Source: Chitinophagales bacterium
Lineage (GTDB): Bacteria; Bacteroidota; Bacteroidia; Chitinophagales; Saprospiraceae
Direction of reading: 5' to 3'
NCBI GenBank assembly: GCA_013299105.1
Contig: JAAFJY010000023.1
Span: 62,001-126,000, forward strand
DNA: 64,000 bases
Below are positions 8,879 through 17,545 of the stretch, in pieces. The notes under the pieces were generated by a model, which was not told where the DNA came from, did not search any database, and saw only the letters and a list, made by a program, of their open reading frames with translations. The position numbers and the translations under genes are program-made. Positions within the stretch are counted from its first letter, which is position 1. Each line of letters opens with the position of its first letter.

Positions 8879-8925
8879 CGTTGTACAATTTACACGGGCT
8901 GGAGATACCCCCCTACCCGTTTATG

Positions 8926-9474
8926 CTAGTTTGAATTCTTCCAATTTTTCAATGCTGACCAAACAGGATTGTCGGTGTTGGGATCACTTATATCCGTTTG
9001 TTCAGTCTTTTCAGTGTCTTGAGCCAAGAAACCGAAAATTTCCTTGTTGCAAGGTGGATTCTGCTCGGCTTGGCAATCGTATGCCTTGATGAGTGGAATC
9101 GCCAGGATTACATACTCGTATGCGTAAGGGCCTACATTCAGGTCCGAGGTTTCGGGGTGAATGTAAATCACTTCCGGATCGTTCGATACTTCAGTTTCGC
9201 TGAGTTTGACCAACAATTGTTGTTGATCTGCGATTGGAAGGTCGATTTCAGCCATGCAACGATCGCACTCGGTACGAACCGTTCCTTTGAAATCGAAATC
9301 CAAAACCATCAGATTCGGACGTTTGTCAAGTTGAAGATCGAGTGAAATTTTGCCTTGCTTGATCGGAGATTCCGGAAACTCAGCAAAAAAGACCTCGTCG
9401 ATGTCCAACTTAAACGCATGTACCCCATCACGCAAGCCCTTGATTGGCAAGGAAAAAGGTAACAATCCGTTCAT
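8926..9474 (-). CDS. yceD: YceD/DUF177 protein
   Basis: 182 aa. The DUF177 marker CDRCMAEIDLPI (a CxRC motif) is at about residues 75-86, followed by an acidic middle with the PETSDLNVGPYAYEYVILAIPL block. YceD homologues are linked to 23S rRNA accumulation and nearly always precede rpmF, as here. The start at ATG 9474 is supported by a TTG-N19-TATCTTTG promoter 29 bases upstream. Confidence 0.92.
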   Translation of the reverse strand: MNGLLPFSLPIKGLRDGVHAFKLDIDEVFFAEFPESPIKQGKISLDLQLDKRPNLMVLDFDFKGTVRTECDRCMAEIDLPIADQQQLLVKLSETEVSNDPEVIYIHPETSDLNVGPYAYEYVILAIPLIKAYDCQAEQNPPCNKEIFGFLAQDTEKTEQTDISDPNTDNPVWSALKNWKNSN

Positions 9475-9502
9475 TTTTAAAGAACTTTTGTCAAAGAGAG
9501 CA

Positions 9503-9532
9503 CAAAGATACTGCTTTTCTGCAATCGTCCAA
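9503..9532 (-). promoter_or_regulatory. Bacteroidota-type promoter for yceD-rpmF
   Basis: On the minus strand, TTG (9532-9530), a 19-base spacer and TATCTTTG (9510-9503) match the Bacteroidota -33/-7 consensus. The leader would be about 20 bases. Confidence 0.7.
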
Positions 9533-9628
9533 GAAAATAGATTTAGATTTTTTTTGAAAAAGAATTCACACCGCCCCCAGGAGCTAAACCAACAGACATA
9601 TAATCTACAACGTAAAAAAATTTTCCTA

Positions 9629-12600
9629 ATGAATCAGCGTTTCCAAGAAAAAGATGATTTTTGCGCCAAAGCCCATGGACCCAAAAACGATACGATGCAG
9701 CGACTTGTTCCAACTGAAAAAATCAGACTGTACCTATGTATGTGCTCTCCCAAGGTCCATTCGGTGATCAAGGGTTTCATTTTTTTGGTTTTGGGCTTAT
9801 TTAATTTTACTGTACATGCCCAAACCCGCTTGTACCCTGGCGACTTGCTCGTTTTACAGGTCAATGCCAATAACAACGCTTGCAGTGGCACCCAAATAGA
9901 CCGGATTAGTTTTGTGTGTTTCCGCGACATCACCCCAGGTACCACCCTTGATTTGACTGACAATGGTTGGGAACGTAGCCAGATCGGGCGCTGGGGCAAT
10001 GCCGAAGGATTCATCCGCATCACCCGTACCACCAGCACCATTCCTGCGGGGACCATCATCACCCTGGAGTTTCCGCCCGTAGCCAGCACCACCTACCGCG
10101 CCATTGCCCCCGATGGTAACTGGACTTTCAGCGCTGAAGGCAGCCTCAACACCGTCAACCTCAACACGGGTGGCGATCAGCTTTACTTCATGCAAGGTGG
10201 TACTTGGACCCAGGGCACCAGCAGCCCCGGTAATTTTCGGCATGATGCCACTTACAATGGCCGAATCCTGTATGGCTTCAATACCAAGACACAATGGAAC
10301 AACCGCGATGATTCGCAAGATTCTAAACTTCACCCTGACATTGCCGCTTGTTATCACCAGGAACCGACGCCCAACTCCAGTGATTTCGTGAGTTATGCGG
10401 GTTCATTTACCGCCGCTACCCAACTGGAATGGATCAGCCGAGTGGGCAATAAAGCCAATTGGCAAAACTTCAGCACTTGTGCCGATTTGCCTACGCTCCC
10501 CGCTCGCCTCAACATCGCCGACAGCAACCTGGGCATTCGCTGCAAAACCTGCCGGGTCTGTGGCACTGGAGCGGAAACCATTTATTGGCAGTTGCCTAGT
10601 ACCAATGCACCTTATATTTTGGCTTATACCGATGGCGTCGATACTTTTAGGGTAAACAACGTGAGCAATGGCGATTCTTTGCGCGTAAGATTGGACGAAA
10701 CCACTACCTACTCACTGGTAGAAGTACGCGATCGCAATGGCTGTCCGGTCTTTTCCAATTTTAAAACTGAAGCGAGGGTGGTAGTGAGCGATGGCGTGAG
10801 CATCCAGCCCATTCCACCGGTGCGTATTTGCGCCAGTGAAAATCCTTCCACCATCGACTTGAGTGCCCTCGACAATGGCCTCAAAGGCAATGACCTGAGC
10901 TTGCAAGTACGCTGGTTTCGCGATGCTGCCGGGCGAGACAGCATTGCCCGACCACAAAGTTTTCGCAGCGGCAGTACCACCGTTTTTGCCCAAACCACCG
11001 ATGGCATTTGCAGCAGTACTTTGAGCCAGGTGAGCATCACCTTACTGCCCAACCCCAGCATCAAATTGCCCAGCTCGGCCAAGGCATGTCTGGGTTCATG
11101 TGTGGATTTGCCCTTGGAATTCACCGGAAAACCACCTTTTAACCTCAGTTTTATCTCGCAGCAAGGCAACAACAGCAGCCCCGGCTCGCTTTTGGCCACT
11201 AAAAGCCGCGACAGCCTGAAAATCTGCCCTCGCGAAACCAGCCGCCTGCGCTTACAATTCGGCACCCTGATCGACAGCAACAACTGTGTAACCCTGATCA
11301 ATCGTAGCCTGGATATCAATGTATTGAGCAGCGATACCACCCGATTGCGGCGTACCTTGTGCAGAGGGGAACGGTTGCTTGTCAATGGTCAATCATATGA
11401 TGAAAGCCGCCCAAGAGGGGTGGAAATCCTGCCTGGCAAAGCCAAAAGTGGCTGTGACAGTATCATCGCTGTTGACCTCAATTTCAGCGATCCGCCAACT
11501 GGTCAATTTTTTGGTGATACTGCGGTCTGTTTGGGTGGAACCGGGCGTTTGCGCTTCAGTTTACAAGGTGGCACCCGTTTTGACCTGGGGCTTACGACGG
11601 GCAAAGACAGCGTTTACCTGCTCAACCAAACTGCAGATGCAGTCATCCCGGTGGTCACAACCAGCACCCTCAAAATTACCCTTTTTGCCATTCGCCTAAA
11701 TGGTAGCAGTTGCGAAAACAAGGTCAAAGGCACTGCTACTATTTTCGTCAGTAATCCAAGCGTGAGCATCAAACTGGCCGACAGCACCCGCAAGTCGCCC
11801 ATTTCGTGCTTTGGAGCCGCAGATGGAGCACTAAAAGCCCTGCCCATCAATGGCAAGGGCCCTTACACTTACCGCTGGAACAATGTACCGGGTGAGCAAA
11901 TCCAGCGCAACCTGGGGCCTGGGACTTATAGCGTGGTGGCCACTGATTCAATTGGCTGCACGGCCAGCAGTGGCTCGATCACCCTGCGCCAACCCGATTC
12001 TTTGAGCTTGAATTACACCCTTGATACTGCGGGTTGCAATGGTAAAAAAAGTGCTTTGAGCCTAAGGGCGGTGGGCGGCGGCACTCCTGCTTACACCTAT
12101 TCGATTGGTGGGCAGGATTTCCAGTCCATTGCTCGCTTCCCGGTCAACCTGACCGATTTGCCCACTGGAGATTTCAGCTTACGCATTCGCGACGCCAACA
12201 ACTGTACCTTACAACGCACTTTACGGGGTGGTTTGGGTGAAAAAGATTTGTTCCTTGAATTGGGCCCCGACATTACCATCCGCGCTGGCGATAGTGCCGT
12301 GATTCGCCCGCGTTACAATTTCTTGCCGAACACTGCCCGCTGGTCGGGCGACCAAGGTCTGGTCGTTGGTGACAGTTTGATGTATGTAGAAAAGCCTACG
12401 ATCAATACCGTTTACGAATTGATTTTGCGCACCGCTTCGGGTTGTGAAGTCAAAGATTTTATCAAGGTCATTGTGGACCGCAGCTTCAGGGTATTCGCGC
12501 CAAACGCTTTCAGCCCCAATGGCGATGATCAAAACGACCGCTATACCATCTACCACGCCAACGAAGTAGAAAGGGTGGAAAAACTGCAAATCTTTAATCG

Positions 12601-12775
12601 CTGGGGCGAAATGGTTTTTGACGGCCAAGCCCTGGGCAATGACCCAACCCAAGGCTGGGATGGCCAACACCGGGGCAAAGCAGCTCCTGCTGGGGTGTAT
12701 GCTTTTGTAGCCATTTTGAAGTTGAAATCTGGTAGAATGGAAACCCTGCGGGGGGAGTTGAGTTTGTTGCGATAA
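9629..12775 (+). CDS. T9SS cargo with gliding-motility C-terminal domain
   Basis: Chosen start ATG 9629 (1048 aa); ATG 9695 or 9740 are equally able to give a signal peptide, whose hydrophobic core is IKGFIFLVLGLFNFTVHAQ, cleaved after Gln. The mature N-terminus (TRLYPGDLLVLQVNANN, with a DNGWER segment) looks like a lamin-tail or PEP-CTERM-type sandwich domain. Ig/PKD-like and SprB-like repeats follow (CFGAADGALKALPINGKG, YTYRWNN). The last about 95 residues, from FAPNAFSPNGDDQNDRY to the end, are the CHU_C/type B T9SS sorting domain. It is therefore exported by type IX secretion and probably held at the surface or released. No enzymatic motif was seen; adhesion is an inference. Confidence 0.9.
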   Translation: MNQRFQEKDDFCAKAHGPKNDTMQRLVPTEKIRLYLCMCSPKVHSVIKGFIFLVLGLFNFTVHAQTRLYPGDLLVLQVNANNNACSGTQIDRISFVCFRDITPGTTLDLTDNGWERSQIGRWGNAEGFIRITRTTSTIPAGTIITLEFPPVASTTYRAIAPDGNWTFSAEGSLNTVNLNTGGDQLYFMQGGTWTQGTSSPGNFRHDATYNGRILYGFNTKTQWNNRDDSQDSKLHPDIAACYHQEPTPNSSDFVSYAGSFTAATQLEWISRVGNKANWQNFSTCADLPTLPARLNIADSNLGIRCKTCRVCGTGAETIYWQLPSTNAPYILAYTDGVDTFRVNNVSNGDSLRVRLDETTTYSLVEVRDRNGCPVFSNFKTEARVVVSDGVSIQPIPPVRICASENPSTIDLSALDNGLKGNDLSLQVRWFRDAAGRDSIARPQSFRSGSTTVFAQTTDGICSSTLSQVSITLLPNPSIKLPSSAKACLGSCVDLPLEFTGKPPFNLSFISQQGNNSSPGSLLATKSRDSLKICPRETSRLRLQFGTLIDSNNCVTLINRSLDINVLSSDTTRLRRTLCRGERLLVNGQSYDESRPRGVEILPGKAKSGCDSIIAVDLNFSDPPTGQFFGDTAVCLGGTGRLRFSLQGGTRFDLGLTTGKDSVYLLNQTADAVIPVVTTSTLKITLFAIRLNGSSCENKVKGTATIFVSNPSVSIKLADSTRKSPISCFGAADGALKALPINGKGPYTYRWNNVPGEQIQRNLGPGTYSVVATDSIGCTASSGSITLRQPDSLSLNYTLDTAGCNGKKSALSLRAVGGGTPAYTYSIGGQDFQSIARFPVNLTDLPTGDFSLRIRDANNCTLQRTLRGGLGEKDLFLELGPDITIRAGDSAVIRPRYNFLPNTARWSGDQGLVVGDSLMYVEKPTINTVYELILRTASGCEVKDFIKVIVDRSFRVFAPNAFSPNGDDQNDRYTIYHANEVERVEKLQIFNRWGEMVFDGQALGNDPTQGWDGQHRGKAAPAGVYAFVAILKLKSGRMETLRGELSLLR

Positions 12776-12795
12776 AAAGGGATCAAATCAGCTGC

Positions 12796-13977
12796 TCAGG
12801 GTAATTTTTTGACCCTCAAATAACGCACAGCTGCTGGTCGGTTTCCTCGGTCGATCAAGCATTTTTGACAATAAGTAGAGTCCAACAACATTTTTCGTTC
12901 TTCTCTGTGGAAAGGATATTCATATACCGTACTGAAAGCATTGCTCTTGTGCTGCATCAACAAAGGTGGTAGAGTGCCCATGTCGATATTGTATTCCTTC
13001 AGCATACATGCCTTGGTCAACTCTCCAGTGTGATTAAGGCCCAACGCATGGCCCAACTCATGCGACCAAGCGGGTAAAGTACTCGCGAGTGTTTGGGGAT
13101 TATTGACGAAAGCGTTGTAAACATTGTCCCAAAAACCCTTCTGTATCCTAGTAGCACCAGGCGTCCCAAAAGCTGAAGCGCCGGGGCCACCCTCAACGAT
13201 CGTGAACATGATATTTTTATTGTTTTCATATTCAGTTCCCATCGTTTTTTTACAAAGTTCCACCGCCATATCCAGAGAGGCCGTGGTATTGGTATTGTGA
13301 TTGGAATAGATGATGGCCACTTCGGGTTCGTATTCAAATGTGACGCCCAATTGTCTCCAATAATGGTCTTGCATGATTTTCAGGCTCGCTGCAATGGCCT
13401 CTCTAGCCCGAGGCTTTGACTGCTGGTCGGAAGGTACGATGTAAACACCCCTGATTTTTAAATTTCCTGTTGGCTTACTCGCACTTAGCCTACCATTGGC
13501 TGCACTGAACGATACTTCAAGCCAGTGGGCACTATGCCAACCCCGTTTAATCGGCCCCATTTCTAATTCTCCATTCTCGGTATGCAAGTAGGTACCTCGG
13601 TATTTGTTGTTGATGAGGTAAAAACCTTCGTCGATCAATTCCACGCTCCACATCGCACTCCACCAGCCGGGCTGAATCGGGCCAACTGTTGGGTATTGCT
13701 CATCGTTCTCGGCGTGTAGGTAATTTCCGCTGGGTAGGTGTTTAATGCGCACTTCGCTGCTATTCGGGATTTTTTCGATGGCCCAAACGGTATTGTTCCC
13801 ATTCGTTTTCAAAACGAGCTTTCTATTTTCAACTTGGAGGGAGCTTTTTTTCCAGCGGTTGTGCAGTTCGATATTCCCCTGGGCATGGGCTTGTAAAGCA
13901 AAGGCAAAAAAAACAATGGCTAGTGCCCAATTGGTTTTTGACAAGATGGCTTGTAAGGTTTTGGTGTCATCAAACAT
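12796..13977 (-). CDS. Secreted zinc metalloprotease with beta-trefoil-like N-terminus
   Basis: 393 aa. The signal peptide has core LAIVFFAFALQAHAQ and ends near residue 33. Residues 35-165 contain repeated YLHAEN/YLHTENGELEMGPI units with W and G spacing like a fascin/ricin-type trefoil, possibly glycan binding. The catalytic part carries HELGHALGLNHTGE, an extended metzincin HExxHxxGxxH zinc site, with the downstream ACMLKEYN resembling a Met-turn. No T9SS tail was found, so export route beyond the inner membrane is unclear. It converges with the large cargo gene, with only 20 bases between the stops. Confidence 0.85.
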   Translation of the reverse strand: MFDDTKTLQAILSKTNWALAIVFFAFALQAHAQGNIELHNRWKKSSLQVENRKLVLKTNGNNTVWAIEKIPNSSEVRIKHLPSGNYLHAENDEQYPTVGPIQPGWWSAMWSVELIDEGFYLINNKYRGTYLHTENGELEMGPIKRGWHSAHWLEVSFSAANGRLSASKPTGNLKIRGVYIVPSDQQSKPRAREAIAASLKIMQDHYWRQLGVTFEYEPEVAIIYSNHNTNTTASLDMAVELCKKTMGTEYENNKNIMFTIVEGGPGASAFGTPGATRIQKGFWDNVYNAFVNNPQTLASTLPAWSHELGHALGLNHTGELTKACMLKEYNIDMGTLPPLLMQHKSNAFSTVYEYPFHREERKMLLDSTYCQKCLIDRGNRPAAVRYLRVKKLP

Positions 13978-14147
13978 AAGGTGGAGTTAAAAAGATTGAC
14001 AATTTTTGACCCACAGGTAATCCCTGTTCTCATTGGTAATATTGCGCTTATTTTTGGGTAGTTGGTCAAAATTGGGCATGAATGTCTAATATTTTGATCA
14101 TGAACGGGAATATCCTGGTCATGAATGTTGCCAAAACCCGTATTTAC

Positions 14148-15050
14148 CTAAAAAAACACTCCCTGCGCCTCCCTGTAGGTATTGGCATGCGCCTCCACAA
14201 GAGTGGCCAAGCGCTCTGTATAGCCGCCGCCCATGCTTACAGCTACGGGTAATTTATTGAGTTTGCATTGCTGAAAAACGTAGCGATCGCGGGCTTTACA
14301 GCCTTCCAAACTCAGATCGAGTCTCCCCAGTTTATCGCTGCCCAATACATCCACTCCAGAAAGGTAAAAAACCAGATCGGGCTGCACTTCGTCCAACAAC
14401 CTGGGCAAGGTTTCTTTCAAAATTTTCAGGTAGGCTGTGTCACCCAGGCCATCGGGCAGGCCAATGTCGAGGTCTGATTTTTCCTTGCGATGGGGGTAGT
14501 TTTTGGCCCCATGCATGCTAAAAGTAAATACCCTGGGCTCGTTTTGAAAAATGTGGGCCGTACCGTTGCCTTGGTGTACATCGAGGTCCACGATGAGGAT
14601 TTTTTGCACCCGCCCTTGCTGCAAAAGGTAATTGGAGGCCACCGCCATGTCATTGGTACAGCAAAAACCTTCGCCCCGAAAAGCGTAGGCATGGTGGGTT
14701 CCTCCGGCTACGTTGAGGGCCACCCCATGTTGCTGGGCATATTCGGCGCAGCGAATGGTACCATTGGCAATGACCAAGCTCCGGGCTACCAACTGCGGCG
14801 TGAGTGGGAAACCGATGGCGCGAATCTCCTGGACACTCAGTTGTTGATCGCGCAAGCGGGTCCAGTAATCTTCGGTATGGGTCAATAAAATAGTCGATTC
14901 GGGTGCAGGGCCAGGGCTGAAGAAGTTTTCGCTCGTCACTGTCCCTTCGTGCAGCAATTGCTCAGGGATCAACTCATACTTGGCCATCGGGAAGCGGTGC
15001 CCCTCTGGCAATTGGTACTTGTAAACCGGATCGTAAGCAATTTTTAGCAT
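14148..15050 (-). CDS. Histone-deacetylase-family amidohydrolase
   Basis: I start at ATG 15050 (MLKIAYDPVYKY, 300 aa); the longer frame overlaps the GGT stop. The arginase/deacetylase fold is marked by the paired His of GGTHHAYAFRGEGFC, the metal ligands in LIVDLDVHQGNGTA, and the later SGVDVLGSDKLG. Bacterial members remove acetyl groups from small amines such as acetylpolyamines, or from acetate-linked substrates (AcuC type); the substrate here is unknown. It lies 53 bases after the GGT gene and probably belongs to the tetR-ggt transcript. Confidence 0.9.
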   Translation of the reverse strand: MLKIAYDPVYKYQLPEGHRFPMAKYELIPEQLLHEGTVTSENFFSPGPAPESTILLTHTEDYWTRLRDQQLSVQEIRAIGFPLTPQLVARSLVIANGTIRCAEYAQQHGVALNVAGGTHHAYAFRGEGFCCTNDMAVASNYLLQQGRVQKILIVDLDVHQGNGTAHIFQNEPRVFTFSMHGAKNYPHRKEKSDLDIGLPDGLGDTAYLKILKETLPRLLDEVQPDLVFYLSGVDVLGSDKLGRLDLSLEGCKARDRYVFQQCKLNKLPVAVSMGGGYTERLATLVEAHANTYREAQGVFF

Positions 15051-15103
15051 GTGGTCAAGAACGTGGTTTGGAGGGGCAAAGTTGAGGAAAAACTGGTTTT
15101 TCT

Positions 15104-16828
15104 TCAATATCCGCTGACCGAATCATCCTTGGCGCGCTTGTCGGCTACCCCCTCCAGTTTCCCGTCTTTGCGCCGCATGATGGATTCAAACTGGCCGATT
15201 TCGGGCCATCCAGCCACTTTATGCCCCATTTTTTTGAGTTTTTCCCGGGTTTCGGCACTTGCTGCATTTTTTTCCAGGTAAACTTCATCCGGACTCCATT
15301 GGCTATGAAACCTGGGCGCGTGGGTGGCCTCGGTCATGCTCATTTTAAAGTCCACCACATTGGTCAATACCTGAAAAACTGAGGTAATGATAGTCGTTCC
15401 ACCCGGTGTGCCCAATACCATGTACAATTGACCATCCTTGGTGACGATGGTGGGCGTCATGCTGCTCAAGGGGCGTTTTCCGGCTTGAATCGCATTGGCC
15501 TCACCGCCTAATGCGCCGTATAGATTTGGCACTCCGGGCTTGGCGCTGAAATCGTCCATTTCATTGTTGAGTAAAAAACCTGCTCCACCTACTACGGTCA
15601 TTGATCCATAACCCGCATTGAGGGTAGTGGTCACAGCGGCGGCGTTGCCCTTGGTGTCAACGATACTGAAATGCGTGGTTTGCGGACTTTCTTTTCTAGC
15701 GAAAACGCCTGCCTCGATGGCACTACTTGGAGTTGCTTTGCTTGGATCAAAATTGGAAAAACGCCTCAAGATGTACTGACTGTCCAATAATTCATGGACT
15801 GGGACCTGATAAAAATCCGCATCGCCCAAGTGCTTGGCACGGTCGGCATAAACCCTGCGCTCGGCCTCAACAAAAAGGTGAATATGCTCCGGCGAATGGA
15901 AGCCATAGTGGCCAAAATCAAAAGGCTCGACCATGCCCAAAAGCTGGAACAAAGCGATCCCACCACTCGAAGGCGGCGGCATACTGATGATTTCGTGGCC
16001 CCGATAATTTCCTCGCAGTGGTTCGCGCCATATTGCCTGGTAATTGGCCAGGTCTTCCTCGTTGATCAAACCTCCACCCCGTTTCATTTCCGCAGCCAAC
16101 AATGTTGCTACTTTTCCTTTGTAAAACCCATCCCGACCCCGGTCACGAATAGCACGCAAAGTAACTGCCAAGTCTTTTTGCTGCAAAAGGTCCCCTTTTT
16201 TCCACTTTGCCAGCGTATCCTTTTTGACAAAAACACAGGGCGTGGTATTGTTTTTTACGAAACCAGCCCGGTACTCATTCAATCCATCGGCCTCGGATTG
16301 GGTGATGCAAAACCCATTTTCAGCCAATAACACGGCAGGTTCCAGCAAGCGTTTCCAATTCTTGAGCTTTGAATATTTTTGAAACATCTGCCAGCAGCCA
16401 TCCACACTGCCCGGCACCCCAGCAGCCAAGTGCCCATCGGTACTTTTGCCTGACAAGACATTGCCTTCGGCGTCGAGGTACATATCGCGGTGGGCCTTAG
16501 CTGGTGCTTTTTCCCTAAAATCGAGACAGACGCTTATTTTACCATCACCACTGCGGTAAGTCAAAAATCCACCACCACCAATGTTGCCCGCCACTGGATA
16601 AACCACTGCTAGGGCAAATTGCACGGCAATCGCTGCGTCGATGGCATTTCCGCCGTCTTTGACCACTTGCAAACCAATTTCCGAGGCCAAGGGGTGTGCC
16701 GTGCTGACCACCGCATTTTTGGCAATGATTGATTTTTGAATGGTGTAATCTGCTACCTGGCTAGGGTTTTTGCAGCCAAAAGGCAAAAAAAGGCAGAGTG
16801 CAAGGGTAAAAATCATATAAATACGCAT
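15104..16828 (-). CDS. ggt: Gamma-glutamyltransferase, lipoprotein
   Basis: 574 aa from ATG 16828; an ATG at 16879 lies inside tetR and is rejected. The N-terminus is a lipoprotein signal (LFLPFGC, lipid Cys about residue 18). The GGT precursor is complete: KDGGNAIDAAIAVQFALAVV, the processing Thr384 in QTTHFSIVD, TTTLNAGYGSM, and LLNNEMDDFSAKPG with the substrate-binding Asp pair. It should self-cleave into two chains and hydrolyse or transfer gamma-glutamyl groups from glutathione-like peptides in the periplasm. It sits between tetR and the deacetylase-like gene and is matched by a divergent GGT on the other side of tetR. Confidence 0.95.
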   Translation of the reverse strand: MRIYMIFTLALCLFLPFGCKNPSQVADYTIQKSIIAKNAVVSTAHPLASEIGLQVVKDGGNAIDAAIAVQFALAVVYPVAGNIGGGGFLTYRSGDGKISVCLDFREKAPAKAHRDMYLDAEGNVLSGKSTDGHLAAGVPGSVDGCWQMFQKYSKLKNWKRLLEPAVLLAENGFCITQSEADGLNEYRAGFVKNNTTPCVFVKKDTLAKWKKGDLLQQKDLAVTLRAIRDRGRDGFYKGKVATLLAAEMKRGGGLINEEDLANYQAIWREPLRGNYRGHEIISMPPPSSGGIALFQLLGMVEPFDFGHYGFHSPEHIHLFVEAERRVYADRAKHLGDADFYQVPVHELLDSQYILRRFSNFDPSKATPSSAIEAGVFARKESPQTTHFSIVDTKGNAAAVTTTLNAGYGSMTVVGGAGFLLNNEMDDFSAKPGVPNLYGALGGEANAIQAGKRPLSSMTPTIVTKDGQLYMVLGTPGGTTIITSVFQVLTNVVDFKMSMTEATHAPRFHSQWSPDEVYLEKNAASAETREKLKKMGHKVAGWPEIGQFESIMRRKDGKLEGVADKRAKDDSVSGY

Positions 16829-16871
16829 AAAGAGGCAATTTTTTGATTGTGACAAATACAATAAAGCCCAC

Positions 16872-17432
16872 TTAACCATACCTCCTCAACACCGCCCGCT
16901 TCGCATTTTCAAAATTCAACTCCCGCTCCTCCGCATTTACCAAAAAATTCATTTCCATACCAAACAAGATGTTTTTGAAAACAGTAACTTCTGCCGCCAC
17001 ATCGGACACCCCTAATCGCTCAAAAAGCCAATAAAAATAATCATTCAGGTGTGCATAAGAGGCTTTTTTATGTGCTTCTTCGAGAGAAAACAGCCTGGGG
17101 TTGATCAATGACAAAGACAGGAACAGTCGGAAATATTGTTCTTCCTTTTGGATACTCAGCAATAAAGTATCAATGGTCAATCCCATGCATGCGAATGCCC
17201 CTTTCTCCTCGTTTCTTTCGTGAAAAAGATCTTCCCAAAAATGGTCCAGCCAATTGTTCATTAACACTTCCAGCAACTGCTCTTTGTTCTCAAAATGAAA
17301 ATAAAACAAGCCTTTTGAGACCCCCGCAGCTTCGGTGATGTTATCAATAGTGGTGGCATGAAAACCTTGGTTAGCAAAAAGGGACAATGCAGCCTCTTGA
17401 ATGCTTTGTTTTCTACTTTTCTTTTTTTGCAT
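16872..17432 (-). CDS. TetR/AcrR-family regulator
   Basis: 186 aa from ATG 17432 (a GTG one codon earlier is less likely). The N-terminal helix-turn-helix is standard: IQEAALSLFANQGFHATTIDNITEAAGVSKGLFYFHFENKEQLLEV at about residues 10-55. The rest is a helical ligand-binding domain that I cannot assign. A near-perfect palindrome begins four bases upstream of the start and lies between this gene and the divergent GGT-like gene, so it probably controls both directions. Confidence 0.93.
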   Translation of the reverse strand: MQKKKSRKQSIQEAALSLFANQGFHATTIDNITEAAGVSKGLFYFHFENKEQLLEVLMNNWLDHFWEDLFHERNEEKGAFACMGLTIDTLLLSIQKEEQYFRLFLSLSLINPRLFSLEEAHKKASYAHLNDYFYWLFERLGVSDVAAEVTVFKNILFGMEMNFLVNAEERELNFENAKRAVLRRYG

Positions 17433-17435
17433 CAC

Positions 17436-17461
17436 AAAAATTGACTGTTTAGTCAGTTTTT
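17436..17461. promoter_or_regulatory. Palindromic operator candidate for TetR
   Basis: AAAAATTGACT and AGTCAGTTTTT flank GTTT; ten of eleven arm positions pair. TGACT-N4-AGTCA is a usual TetR-type half-site layout, and the place between divergent genes is right for an autoregulated operator. Confidence 0.65.
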
Positions 17462-17545
17462 ACAAAAATAAGCATACATTTGAACGAAAGTAAGGGATTT
17501 CAACATAAATCCACTTTAAGTTTACGTCAAACCAGCCAACAAGCC

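Noticed and set aside
16829-16879. Upstream ATG for the gamma-glutamyltransferase
   Set aside because: It would overlap tetR and hide the lipoprotein signal that the start at 16828 gives.
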